Assembly: GCA_002718735.1 (NCBI GenBank)
Contig: PBFR01000022.1
Coordinates: 26,775-90,774, forward strand
Direction: 5' to 3'
DNA: 64,000 nucleotides
Origin: Halobacteriovoraceae bacterium
Lineage (GTDB): Bacteria; Bdellovibrionota; Bacteriovoracia; Bacteriovoracales; Bacteriovoracaceae
Shown here: piece by piece, positions 17,624 through 25,780 of the stretch
Numbering within the stretch: position 1 is the first letter of the stretch
Layout: every line of letters starts with the position of its first letter
Program-made: the position numbers and the translations under genes
Notes under the pieces: generated by a model
Database searches by the model: none
Told to the model about the DNA's origin: nothing
The model's input: only the letters and a program-made list of their open reading frames with translations

Positions 17624-18775
17624 ATGCAAAACTTTGAATTTTACAACCCTGTAAATATCGTTTTTGGCAAAGACCAAATCAAACAACTTGAAACATTGGT
17701 TCCTCAAAGAAAAAAAATAATGATGCTCTACGGTGGTGGCAGCATAAAATCAAATGGTGTCTATGACCAAGTAAGAAGCGCTCTGGGAGACAGAGAAGTT
17801 ATAGAGTTTTCAGGAATTGGGGCAAATCCTCAATATGAAAAACTAATGGAAGCAGTAGAAATTGCTAGATCAGAAGGTATAGATTTTTTGCTGGCCGTGG
17901 GTGGAGGTTCAGTAATTGATGCAACCAAATTTGTTGCAGCTGCGATTCATTTTGATCAAGATCCTTGGAAAATTCTCTCTGAAAGACAAAGGCCTTCCAA
18001 AGTAATACCATTTGGAGTAGTGCTTACCTTGCCTGCGACAGGTTCAGAAATGAATAGCTTTAGCGTTATTTCAAAAGGTGAAGAGAAGCTAGGATTTGGG
18101 GGCGACCCTAGACTTTTTTCCAAGTTTTCAATCCTTGATCCACAGGTAACATTTTCTCTTAGCGAAAGACAACTAGGAAACGGGGTAGTAGATGCTTTTG
18201 TTCACACAATTGAGCAGTACTTAACAAGGCCTGCCCACACTCCCCTTCAAGACCGCTTTGCAGAAGGGATTCTTTTAACCTTAATTGAAGAAGGCCCAAA
18301 GGTATTACACGTAAAAGACCATTATGAATCTCGGGCAAACGTTATGTGGTGCGCGACCATGGCCTTAAACGGACTCATCGGCGCAGGAGCAGTTCACGAT
18401 TGGTCAACTCATATGATTGGTCATGAACTAACAGGGCTTTTTAGCATTGACCACGCAAGGACACTTGCAACAATTTTACCTTCAGTCTTGAGAGTACAAA
18501 AAGAGCAAAAGAAAGAAAAGCTTCTACAATACGCTAGAAGAGTCTGGAATATTCAGACACCAGATGTTGATAGAAGCATTGAAGAAGCTATTCTTATGAC
18601 TGAAGACTTCTTCAACTCTATGGGGCTGCCTACCAAGTTAAGAGTCTATAAAGTGGAAGAAAAAGATTTCGGAAAAATTATTGAGTCCCTTAGAAAACAT
18701 ATTCCTGTCAATCTTGGCGAGAACCAAGATATTGACCAAGCAAGGGTGGAAGAGATTTTACGAAAGGCCTTATAG
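17624..18775 (+). CDS. Iron-containing alcohol dehydrogenase (YqhD/BdhA-like)
   Basis: A 383-residue group III alcohol dehydrogenase. The N-terminal FYNPVNIVFGKDQ and YGGGSIKSNGVYD segments are typical of the YqhD/butanol dehydrogenase branch. GGGSVIDATKF binds the NAD(P) pyrophosphate, and LPATGSEMN is the family's nucleotide-site signature. Asp/His metal ligands are expected in DAFVHTIEQY and HDWSTHMIGHEL. It reduces aldehydes with NAD(P)H in the cytoplasm. GGAG lies 8 bases before the ATG. Confidence 0.9.
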   Translation: MQNFEFYNPVNIVFGKDQIKQLETLVPQRKKIMMLYGGGSIKSNGVYDQVRSALGDREVIEFSGIGANPQYEKLMEAVEIARSEGIDFLLAVGGGSVIDATKFVAAAIHFDQDPWKILSERQRPSKVIPFGVVLTLPATGSEMNSFSVISKGEEKLGFGGDPRLFSKFSILDPQVTFSLSERQLGNGVVDAFVHTIEQYLTRPAHTPLQDRFAEGILLTLIEEGPKVLHVKDHYESRANVMWCATMALNGLIGAGAVHDWSTHMIGHELTGLFSIDHARTLATILPSVLRVQKEQKKEKLLQYARRVWNIQTPDVDRSIEEAILMTEDFFNSMGLPTKLRVYKVEEKDFGKIIESLRKHIPVNLGENQDIDQARVEEILRKAL

Positions 18776-18847
18776 ATTAAGAGTTTTAATATTGAGGTCT
18801 GCACTATATATTCAAGTAAAGTATTTAAATAAAGGAATGAGAGACCT

Positions 18848-19231
18848 ATGAAAAAAGATATTAAATTCGCACTTGTACTGTCCTCAGTGCTTATGCTTAC
18901 GGCCGTGGGGCTTGGAGCTTTTGGGGCACATGGACTCGAAGGAAAGGTTGCGGCCAAAGCTCTTAACACATGGAAGACGGGCGTTTCATATCAAATATAT
19001 CATGCACTGGCCTTGCTTGGCCTTGCTGCTGTGAACAACCAATTTAAGTCATTGAGACTATCCATGACTTATAACCTATTTTTGCTGGGCACGGCCTTAT
19101 TCTCTTTTAACTGCTATCTTTATGTTCTTACTAGTATCAAGGCAATCGCAATGATCATTCCACTTGGTGGCGTAGCATTTATGATTGGTTGGCTGCTAGC
19201 GATCAGGACATTTATAAAGGACTTAAAATGA
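18848..19231 (+). CDS. DUF423 inner-membrane protein
   Basis: A 127-residue protein with four hydrophobic segments. The family signature GLGAFGAHGLE near residue 25 and the YQIYHALALLGLA segment identify DUF423 (YwdK/YgdD-like). Function unknown. AAAGGAAT precedes the ATG. It shares a 4-base ATGA overlap with the lipoprotein downstream, so their translation is coupled. Confidence 0.88.
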   Translation: MKKDIKFALVLSSVLMLTAVGLGAFGAHGLEGKVAAKALNTWKTGVSYQIYHALALLGLAAVNNQFKSLRLSMTYNLFLLGTALFSFNCYLYVLTSIKAIAMIIPLGGVAFMIGWLLAIRTFIKDLK

Positions 19232-19593
19232 AAATACTGGCGATTGCTATATTGCTGGCCGGATGTGCCACCAAGTATCAAGACTACCCTCATATCTCAA
19301 AAAAAGATTTTGAATTAGACGGAAATAAGGTGGTAGACAACACTCCTCATGAGGCCCCAAAGAACCTACTAAAAGGTAGAGCTGAAACAGAGGAGTTTTG
19401 CGAGTCACAAATACTTTTTAATAAGAATGCACATGTCATTACAACTAATAGCTTGCCAGCATTAGTGAGACAGTCATGTCCGGGTTCAGACTACCTTTTG
19501 GATGCCACAGTGACATACAACTGGTGGACAGTTCTTGTATATTCAAGATCATGTGTGAAGGTGGAAAGCTTCTGCCCTAAGAGGAGAAACTAG
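19228..19593 (+). CDS. Small lipoprotein of unknown function
   Basis: A 121-residue protein. The start at 19228 overlaps the previous stop (ATGA) and gives a minimal signal peptide with lipobox LAGC at residues 10-13. Four later cysteines (in FCES, SCPG, RSCV and SFCP) could form two disulfides in the periplasm. No family recognised. Its stop overlaps the convergent queE stop in a shared CTAG. Confidence 0.65.
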   Translation: MKILAIAILLAGCATKYQDYPHISKKDFELDGNKVVDNTPHEAPKNLLKGRAETEEFCESQILFNKNAHVITTNSLPALVRQSCPGSDYLLDATVTYNWWTVLVYSRSCVKVESFCPKRRN

Positions 19594-20306
19594 AAATCTC
19601 CAAAGTCGGCAGTATAGATCACTTTGTGTTGTTGAAGAATAACTCTAAAAGGAGCACCGTAGCTGTGGTTTAATTCCACAATTGATTGTGCCAGAGTTTT
19701 TGGAAGCTCATCTCCAGGTTCATAGCAAGGAGTTATTACCCAAGGAATATCAAACTGATGTTCAGTCTGCTCGCTTACAGTCTTATATGCATCTAGGGCC
19801 GCTTCATAATCGTGCCTAGACGCCACAACTGCTTTAATCTGTGCTTTGTTTTTATATTGCTCCCAAAGCTTAACCAAAAGTTTAGTATTGGTTCTAACTC
19901 CTGTAGATGGGGTTTTAAAGTCAAAGCTTATGAAGTCTATAACATCAAAAATCTCATGAACAATTCTTGTCCCTGCAGCTTCCAAGTTAATAAAATAGCC
20001 TCTTTTCTTAAGCTCTCTAGCAATTGCAGTTACAGCTGGAACATGTTTTGGATGAAGAGGATCACCCCCTGTGATGGAGACTCTCTTTACTCGCATTGGA
20101 TACTCTCCAGCAAGCTCTTCAACTTTTGATATGGCTGAATCAAAACTCATTTCAGGATCGGTAAACTCCCAAGTATCTTTGGAGTCACAGTTAATACAAC
20201 CAATATTGCAGCCCTGAAACCGCACAAATATCTGAGGTGTCCCAATGTGGATTCCCTCGCCTTCTGTGGCCATATAAATGGAGTTAATAGCTAGTTTTGA
20301 ACTCAT
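19590..20306 (-). CDS. queE: 7-carboxy-7-deazaguanine synthase (radical SAM)
   Basis: A 238-residue radical SAM enzyme making CDG on the pathway to preQ0/queuosine. The Cys triad is CNIGCINC (C-x3-C-x2-C), preceded by TEGEGIHIGTPQIFVRFQGC, a QueE signature. ITGGDPL is the SAM-binding GGE-type motif. The start was set at ATG 20306 because the family begins a few residues before the first strand; an ATG at 20327 is also open. With tgt at 27634 it shows that queuosine is made in this organism; queC, queD and queF are not in the window. Confidence 0.9.
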   Translation of the reverse strand: MSSKLAINSIYMATEGEGIHIGTPQIFVRFQGCNIGCINCDSKDTWEFTDPEMSFDSAISKVEELAGEYPMRVKRVSITGGDPLHPKHVPAVTAIARELKKRGYFINLEAAGTRIVHEIFDVIDFISFDFKTPSTGVRTNTKLLVKLWEQYKNKAQIKAVVASRHDYEAALDAYKTVSEQTEHQFDIPWVITPCYEPGDELPKTLAQSIVELNHSYGAPFRVILQQHKVIYTADFGDF

Positions 20307-20436
20307 AGTCGACAACTTGTAGCACATTACGCACTAAGTTAGAAGCGAAGTTTTAAATATCAGGTGAAAGTTTTACAATTAGCAGCTCTGAGTTCTAAAA
20401 TGGTGGATAGGAAGACGTTTAAAAAGGTAAATGGCC

Positions 20437-21285
20437 ATGTATAAACAACTACTTGCAACTCTTTTAATTTTAGGCATAACCTCCGGTTGTGTGGCATTTG
20501 ATGCCACCAGCAATGATGACCGTGAAGATAATGGCCCACAAAGAGATGGAGGACCCAATACTCCGCCATCTACGGCCGATGAACCAGCAAACGTCATTAA
20601 GTCTCAAATATTTAGAGACAAAGGCACTCAAGTATATACCTACAATGAGGTTGCAAACTCCATCGCTGGAGGGCAGGCCATAAATACAGTTCATCCAGTT
20701 CCTAGAAAAACTGTGGACTTAGAAGAAGCCGTTACTCGACCTTCTACACCATCAGAGTGTGGCAGCGGAAATACTATAAGCGAGAGAATTACAGATTGCA
20801 GAAACAAAAACCAGGCAGATGCTTATATTTGGTTTGGCAGACAAAATGGCATCGCTGGCGAAGGTGACTGGGTATTGGTATCGCATAAAAGCAACAAAAG
20901 TGTCTGGATGGATTTAACGACCAATCTCCTATGGAGCCCCCCTATTTCTGAAACGAATTGGGATGCGGCAAGTGGAAACAGGACAGCAACTGAACAAGTT
21001 TGCAACGCCAGTGTTGTGGCCCCTGAAGATAACAGATTTCTTGGTATCGGAGCTGGCGAGGTTTCTTGGAGACTTCCAACAAGAAATGACTTTCTTCAGG
21101 CCGATATAAACGGAGCAAGGTTTGTATTATCAACTGATCCACTCGGAGACTCATCAATTTACTGGACTGCAAATTATATCGCTCAGACTTCCCAAGCGTG
21201 GGCGATAAGACTTAGCACGGGAGAGCTTTTAAAAAGAAGTGCTACTGACAATCTTCCAGTGAGATGCGTAGGTGTGGCCTTATGA
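20437..21285 (+). CDS. Lipoprotein with DUF1566 (Lcl C-terminal-like) domain
   Basis: A 282-residue protein. The lipobox is TSGC after a hydrophobic signal. The C-terminal half has the DUF1566 pattern: TNLLW, a WDAAS helix with a following Cys, WRLPTRNDF, IYWTAN and a final PVRCV. In Legionella Lcl this domain binds host glycans; here a binding role is only inferred. ATG 20437 was preferred to 20431 because AAGG then lies 9 bases upstream. It overlaps the next gene by ATGA. Confidence 0.78.
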   Translation: MYKQLLATLLILGITSGCVAFDATSNDDREDNGPQRDGGPNTPPSTADEPANVIKSQIFRDKGTQVYTYNEVANSIAGGQAINTVHPVPRKTVDLEEAVTRPSTPSECGSGNTISERITDCRNKNQADAYIWFGRQNGIAGEGDWVLVSHKSNKSVWMDLTTNLLWSPPISETNWDAASGNRTATEQVCNASVVAPEDNRFLGIGAGEVSWRLPTRNDFLQADINGARFVLSTDPLGDSSIYWTANYIAQTSQAWAIRLSTGELLKRSATDNLPVRCVGVAL

Positions 21286-21632
21286 TTTCAAGAAAAGACG
21301 CTGAATTGTTGGAGAAAACTCTTCAGAATATTCAAAATATAGAAAATGCCGCCGGCCTCCCCCATTACAACACTCAACAGTCACAGGAGTACAAGGTTAA
21401 TATCCGTGTGGACAATAGCGTTGCCCATTCTCTTTTCAAGCCAGATCCAAAGATTGAAGGTGGTTATATCTGCAGTGAACAGACCTTTAAGGCCATGAAG
21501 AAAGATATCTTTGCCCTTGATGAGCAAATGTTGGATTTAGAAGATTTGGTAGAGTGCTCAAGCTGTAAAAAACAGCTAGACAGGCAATTTTGGAACCTAT
21601 GCCCCTTCTGCGGAAGCGGCATAAAAAACTAG
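21282..21632 (+). CDS. Small protein with C-terminal zinc ribbon
   Basis: A 116-residue protein coupled to the preceding lipoprotein gene by an ATGA overlap. A helical N-terminus (residues 1-25) is followed by a middle segment of unknown fold and a zinc ribbon CSSCKK...CPFCGS at residues about 92-112. Cytoplasmic; binding to nucleic acid or protein is possible but not shown. No further family recognised. Confidence 0.6.
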   Translation: MISRKDAELLEKTLQNIQNIENAAGLPHYNTQQSQEYKVNIRVDNSVAHSLFKPDPKIEGGYICSEQTFKAMKKDIFALDEQMLDLEDLVECSSCKKQLDRQFWNLCPFCGSGIKN

Positions 21633-21635
21633 ACT

Positions 21636-21664
21636 TTGACTTCAATATCTTGGCCTCTTAAAAT
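21636..21664 (+). promoter_or_regulatory. Sigma-70-like promoter of a leaderless gene
   Basis: TTGACT (21636-21641), 17 bases, TAAAAT (21659-21664), then AGGCCT and the ATG at 21671. The spacer and -10 are embraced by GGCCT/AGGCC arms (21652-21656, 21665-21669). There is no ribosome binding site, so a leaderless message is expected. Confidence 0.55.
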
Positions 21665-21670
21665 AGGCCT

Positions 21671-22642
21671 ATGATCATTTCTCAAAAATACCATAGCAGT
21701 GCGGAAATAGACCCGGAGTTTATCGAGTCTCTGGAGCTATTGTTAAGAGAGCAAGTGCCAAATTTTGAGTGGATCAAGCTTAAGGAGAAATCGGCTCCCG
21801 ATAATACTCACTTCTCATACTTTTTATTTTTTGGAGAGGCATGCAACTCTCCTATCGGCTTTGGTCAACTTTCAATAATTAACAGAGAAAGCGAGAGTTC
21901 ATTTTTTGGCCTTTTTAAAAAGTCTCAAAAAGAAAAAGAAATTCACTGGAAAGGCCCAAGCTCCACAGGGGAAGGACTAGTCTTTAGCCCGATTTACATA
22001 AAGGAAGGTGCAATAAAGGCAAAGTCGATACTGGCCGAATATTCAGAAAGGGAAGAGGTGGTTGGTCAGGATATCCTTTTGTCAGAAGAGTTATGCCCCG
22101 CTCTTTCAGATTATGAAGAGATCTCAACTTCCTTTTTGGTCGACACCCTGGTAAAGAATCGAAGAAGCTATGAAGAATACATGGATTCTTTGTCTGAGAG
22201 CTCCGCCAGAAAAGTTCAACAACTATGGAAAGAAGTTTATAAAAACACAGACTATCGAATTGGAGAATACCCAAGCTTTAAAGAGTGTTTTGAATATAAA
22301 AAGAATGGGCATAAACAATATAAAGAATTAAAAAAAGATCCGGTTATAAGTGACTGCATTAAAGTTGCTGATTTCTTTTTAACTTTTGAAGGAGCTGATG
22401 AAATTTTTGCATTTGTTTTTATGTTTCATGGAAAACAAGGTCAGCTCTTTTTCAAAACTCATCCGCTTTCTGAAGTTAAAGAACAGATCCTGATTCAGGC
22501 CGCAATCATGCGCTTTTATGAAGAAGAATCCAGCGATAAGCTGCGCTTTCTGGAGCCGCATGAGCTTTCAAAAGAGCTGCAAGAGCTTGGCTTCACCCAT
22601 AAAAAACTTGTAAAGCTCAGAGTAAAAAATGATCAAATTTGA
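21671..22642 (+). CDS. Unknown protein, possibly GNAT/FemAB-like
   Basis: A 323-residue cytoplasmic protein. I do not recognise it with confidence. The segment YEEYMDSLSESSARKVQQLWK near residue 170 and the following alpha/beta pattern resemble the inter-domain helix of FemAB/BioF2-like acyl or aminoacyl transferases, which would make it a tandem GNAT fold. It overlaps the globin gene by 14 bases, which implies coupled translation. Confidence 0.5.
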   Translation: MIISQKYHSSAEIDPEFIESLELLLREQVPNFEWIKLKEKSAPDNTHFSYFLFFGEACNSPIGFGQLSIINRESESSFFGLFKKSQKEKEIHWKGPSSTGEGLVFSPIYIKEGAIKAKSILAEYSEREEVVGQDILLSEELCPALSDYEEISTSFLVDTLVKNRRSYEEYMDSLSESSARKVQQLWKEVYKNTDYRIGEYPSFKECFEYKKNGHKQYKELKKDPVISDCIKVADFFLTFEGADEIFAFVFMFHGKQGQLFFKTHPLSEVKEQILIQAAIMRFYEEESSDKLRFLEPHELSKELQELGFTHKKLVKLRVKNDQI

Positions 22643-23003
22643 CACTATATTGGAGGTTGTAACAGACTTCTACTCAAAGGCCACAATTGACTTCTTGATT
22701 GGATATCAGTTTAGAAAAATTGACGACTTTGACTCTCACCTTCCTCGAATTGCTTCTTTTTGGGAGCTCCAACTTAACGGCAATATTTCTAACAGAGAAC
22801 ACCTGCCATTTAAGCTAATAGAAGTTCACTTTCCCCTAAAAATAAAAAAAGGGGAATTAGGTCGTTGGACAATTCTGTTCAAGCAAACCCTGGATCGTTC
22901 AATTGAAAGAGGTTTAATTAATAAAGAACAAAGTGTTTTATGGATGGAGAAAGTGAAGTTCTTTGAAGATAAACTCTACCAGAGACTTATTCAACAGCTC
23001 TAG
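22629..23003 (+). CDS. Truncated haemoglobin, group III-like
   Basis: A 124-residue protein. The layout FYSKATIDFLIGYQF, then DSHLPRIASFWE and finally GRWTILFKQTLD matches group III truncated globins (TrHbP). His in EVHFPL is the probable proximal haem ligand. These proteins bind O2, NO or peroxide. The gene overlaps the upstream gene by 14 bases and the convergent lipoprotein gene by 17 bases. Confidence 0.8.
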   Translation: MIKFDTILEVVTDFYSKATIDFLIGYQFRKIDDFDSHLPRIASFWELQLNGNISNREHLPFKLIEVHFPLKIKKGELGRWTILFKQTLDRSIERGLINKEQSVLWMEKVKFFEDKLYQRLIQQL

Positions 23004-23367
23004 CGTTAAGGTGCTTCTCAAAGAACCTCTCTAAAATAGGCTCACCTTTCACATGATCAAAGGCCCAATTTCTTAAGTGATAGCCTCTCATGGACTTTGC
23101 AGATTTATATGCATTCTTCTGGCTTTCATAGTATAGGCCTACAACTTCCATACCCTTAACTTTTACTTTATAACCCACCTTGCAAGGTGGCAGGTAATCA
23201 GCACAAACAACCAGCGGCTCTGTCATACTTGCAGGAACCATGATTTCAAGTCCAGGGTCGGCCTCCAGTAGCATATTGAGAACTTCCACCTTGTTGAAGT
23301 TAGGCTTTTCCTCAGAGCAAGAACAGCCAATAACAAAAAGAAATGAAAGATAGATAAAGAACTTCAT
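22987..23367 (-). CDS. Small lipoprotein
   Basis: A 126-residue protein with a signal peptide and lipobox VIGC at residues 12-15, followed by another Cys (CSC). A VVCADYLPPCKVG segment holds a likely disulfide pair. The C-terminal half (SAKSMRGYHLRNWAFDHVKGEP) is charged. No family recognised. There is no clear ribosome binding site. It may be co-transcribed with the epimerase gene 17 bases upstream on the same strand. Confidence 0.6.
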   Translation of the reverse strand: MKFFIYLSFLFVIGCSCSEEKPNFNKVEVLNMLLEADPGLEIMVPASMTEPLVVCADYLPPCKVGYKVKVKGMEVVGLYYESQKNAYKSAKSMRGYHLRNWAFDHVKGEPILERFFEKHLNARAVE

Positions 23368-23384
23368 ATATTTATCTTAGCGCA

Positions 23385-24299
23385 TTAGGCCTTGGAGACA
23401 ACATCTTTGATAGCACGCTCAATAGTCGGGTATAGAAAGTGAAAGTCTTCTTCTTTCAGCTTGTTTGGAACGACTTTAGCCCCTTTAAGCATGTAATCGG
23501 CCATCTCTCCGACCGCAATGCGAAGAGCAAAACGAGGAACATTAAAAGGTGCTGGCCTATCAACAGTATTTGCCAAAACCTTTGTAAACTCTGCATTCTT
23601 CACTGGAAATGGAGCTGTGGCATTATAAACACCAGTTTTTGAAGAATCTTCCACGGCAGCAACATATGCCCTAGCAAGATCTTTGACATGTATCCAGCTC
23701 ATGAAGAAATTCCCATTGCCAAGTTTTCCACCAAGACCCAACTTGAATAAAGGCACAAGCTTGCTCATCATGCCTCCCCCTTTTCCAAGGACAAGACCTA
23801 CTCTTATTATTGCATACCGGTTATATTGAGAGCTATTTTCAGAAACAACTGCTTCCCAGTCTTTACAAAGATTGGCCAAAAAGTCTTTGGCAATTGGTGT
23901 ATTCTCCAAGATTTCGCCGGAGTCATGGTGTCCATAAATTCCCACGGCGGAAGTAGAGACAAATACCTCGGGTCTTAGAGAGTGCTGCTTAAGCATTTCA
24001 AAGATAGTTTTTGTTCCATCAACCCTAGAGTTGAAGATTTCTTTTTTTTGAGTGTTAGACCATCGTTTGGAGTCAAGCCCCTCACCCACCAGGTTAATAA
24101 CAGCATCGAGCTTATTGATCTCTTTTAGATCTGCCACATGATGTGCATTATTCCACTGGATCCAACTAACTTTTGGCCAACGCTGTTGGTTTAGTTCTGC
24201 ACTTCTGGAAAGAGCAAAAACAGTGTGACCCTTTTCAAGCAAAAGATCCACCACATGTCTTCCGACAAATCCACTTGCACCGCTAACTAAAACATTCAT
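23385..24299 (-). CDS. TIGR01777-type NAD(P)-dependent epimerase (YfcH-like)
   Basis: A 304-residue short-chain dehydrogenase/epimerase. LVSGASGFVGRHV at the N-terminus is the glycine-rich NAD(P) site. INLVGEGLDSKRW, STSAVGIYG and the C-terminal SWIHVKDLARAY are signatures of the YfcH/SulA-like TIGR01777 family. The DUF1731 tail is present (FALRIAVGEMAD). The start at 24299 was chosen because GGGAG is then 9 bases upstream; the first ATG, at 24308, abuts that site. Substrate unknown. Confidence 0.88.
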   Translation of the reverse strand: MNVLVSGASGFVGRHVVDLLLEKGHTVFALSRSAELNQQRWPKVSWIQWNNAHHVADLKEINKLDAVINLVGEGLDSKRWSNTQKKEIFNSRVDGTKTIFEMLKQHSLRPEVFVSTSAVGIYGHHDSGEILENTPIAKDFLANLCKDWEAVVSENSSQYNRYAIIRVGLVLGKGGGMMSKLVPLFKLGLGGKLGNGNFFMSWIHVKDLARAYVAAVEDSSKTGVYNATAPFPVKNAEFTKVLANTVDRPAPFNVPRFALRIAVGEMADYMLKGAKVVPNKLKEEDFHFLYPTIERAIKDVVSKA

Positions 24300-24355
24300 A
24301 CGTCTCATCTCCCAAAGAATTTAGAACAACACTATAAATTCTTTTACTTGGGCTT

Positions 24356-25609
24356 TCAACCGTATCGCTTGGTTCGCTTGGTAATTTTCTTCTTTTTTTG
24401 TTTTTGTTTGGCATTTGCCTTAGGCTTGGGCCTGCTTCTTTGGCTCTTAATGTCTTTGGCAATAAACTCCAAATCAAGCTGACTTTGGTTTTTTATTGCG
24501 TCATTAATGTGTCCAATGAGTTTTGCGTCAAAGTTTGTTACAAAGTTGTAAACAACTCCTCTTTTTCCACCCCTACCAACACGTCCACACCTGTGGAGAT
24601 AGTACACTGCAGTTTTTGGCAGGCCAAAATTTAGGACCCATGCAAGGTCTTTGATATCAATCCCTCTTGCGGCAATGTCTGTTGCAATTAAAACTTGTGC
24701 TTTGCCATCGACAAAGGCCTTGTGACTTGCGGCCCTTTCTTGCTGAGGCAAGTCTCCGTGAAGAACTCTGTACTTTAATTTTGGTAGCTCTTGCTCAATA
24801 TACTTCTGAATATCTTCAACTTGGTTCTTCTGGTTGGCAAAAACAATTCCTCTTCCTGCAGCTGTTTTAGAGAGGAACTCTTTAAGCATGTTTGGCTTCT
24901 CTTTTGGAGACAAAAACACATTATAAGTCTCAACCTTTTGTTGAACTTTGTGTCCTTCTTTGAAACTAACAAGTTCAAGGTTTTTCTTTTTAAATTGTCC
25001 CTTGATAAACTCTTCCACTTCTACAGGGAGTGTGGCACTGAAAAAAGAGATTGCAGTGGCATCGTACTCTACAAACCTAGTCATGCCTTCAATATCTTTT
25101 TTAAAGCCCATATCAAATAGTTGGTCAGCTTCATCAAATACAAGCCACTTTAGATTATCAAAAGTAACTTCTTTATTTTTTAAGGCCTTTGCCAGCCTAT
25201 TGGGGGTGGCGATTAGAATTTCATAACTCTGATCTTTAAGACTTGCACTTTTTCCTTTAGTGCCTCCAAGCATGGCCCGAACTCTAAGGCCAACATGGTG
25301 GGACAGTCCTTTAAATACACCTCTAATTTGATTAGCTAGCTCTTTTGTTGGAACAACTACGACCGCAAATGGCCTCCCAGCTTCTTCTTGCAGTCCATTT
25401 TCATCTTCATGAAGCTTTATTTTCTCACTTATAGGTAAAGCATAGGAGAGAGTTTTCCCAGAACCGGTCTGGGCCAAACATATTATGGATTTATCTTCCA
25501 TTATTTTAGGGATGACTTTGGTCTGAACCTCGTTTGGTCTTTTTATGCCCTGTTCCACATAATACGGGTTAAAGTCCTCGTCTATGCCTAGTTTCTCGAA
25601 ATCACTCAT
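24356..25609 (-). CDS. DEAD-box RNA helicase (RhlE-like)
   Basis: A 417-residue ATP-dependent RNA helicase. All core motifs are visible in order: Q motif region (RPNEVQTKVIP), AQTGSGKT, PTKELANQ, TPNRL, DEAD, SAT, and HRCGRVGRGG. The C-terminus from residue about 385 is very basic (KPKANAKQKQKKKK), likely for RNA binding. It probably unwinds rRNA or mRNA in ribosome assembly or cold adaptation. AGGA lies just before the ATG. Confidence 0.93.
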   Translation of the reverse strand: MSDFEKLGIDEDFNPYYVEQGIKRPNEVQTKVIPKIMEDKSIICLAQTGSGKTLSYALPISEKIKLHEDENGLQEEAGRPFAVVVVPTKELANQIRGVFKGLSHHVGLRVRAMLGGTKGKSASLKDQSYEILIATPNRLAKALKNKEVTFDNLKWLVFDEADQLFDMGFKKDIEGMTRFVEYDATAISFFSATLPVEVEEFIKGQFKKKNLELVSFKEGHKVQQKVETYNVFLSPKEKPNMLKEFLSKTAAGRGIVFANQKNQVEDIQKYIEQELPKLKYRVLHGDLPQQERAASHKAFVDGKAQVLIATDIAARGIDIKDLAWVLNFGLPKTAVYYLHRCGRVGRGGKRGVVYNFVTNFDAKLIGHINDAIKNQSQLDLEFIAKDIKSQRSRPKPKANAKQKQKKKKITKRTKRYG

Positions 25610-25675
25610 CTAGCTGTCCTTTTAGTTGAGTATTTATATAGGAAAAACCCTTAAAATCAAACCAATTGCGGAATT

Positions 25676-25722
25676 TTCTTCATGGCTAAAAAAGTTAAAA
25701 AAAATTTTAATAACATGAAGAA
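25676..25722. repeat. Inverted repeat in helicase/outer-membrane protein promoter region
   Basis: TTCTTCATG (25676-25684) and CATGAAGAA (25714-25722) are perfect 9-bp arms around a 29-base A/T loop. Outside them CAATTGCGG and CCGCCAATT nearly pair as well. The right arm overlaps the spacer of the predicted promoter at 25706, so it could be a protein site or a transcript stem. Confidence 0.45.
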
Positions 25723-25733
25723 ATGACCGAAAA
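25706..25733 (+). promoter_or_regulatory. Sigma-28-like promoter of the outer-membrane protein gene
   Basis: TTTA (25706-25709), 15 bases, GACCGAAAA (25725-25733). Same spacing as the other seven candidates in this window. Confidence 0.42.
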
Positions 25734-25780
25734 ACTTAATGTCCGCCAATTATTAAGCTTTTAATGAGAAAAGGAATATA

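Noticed and set aside
24283..24477. A 64-residue minus-strand frame between the epimerase and the helicase
   Set aside because: It overlaps the helicase's basic tail in another frame and has no start signal; a shadow frame.
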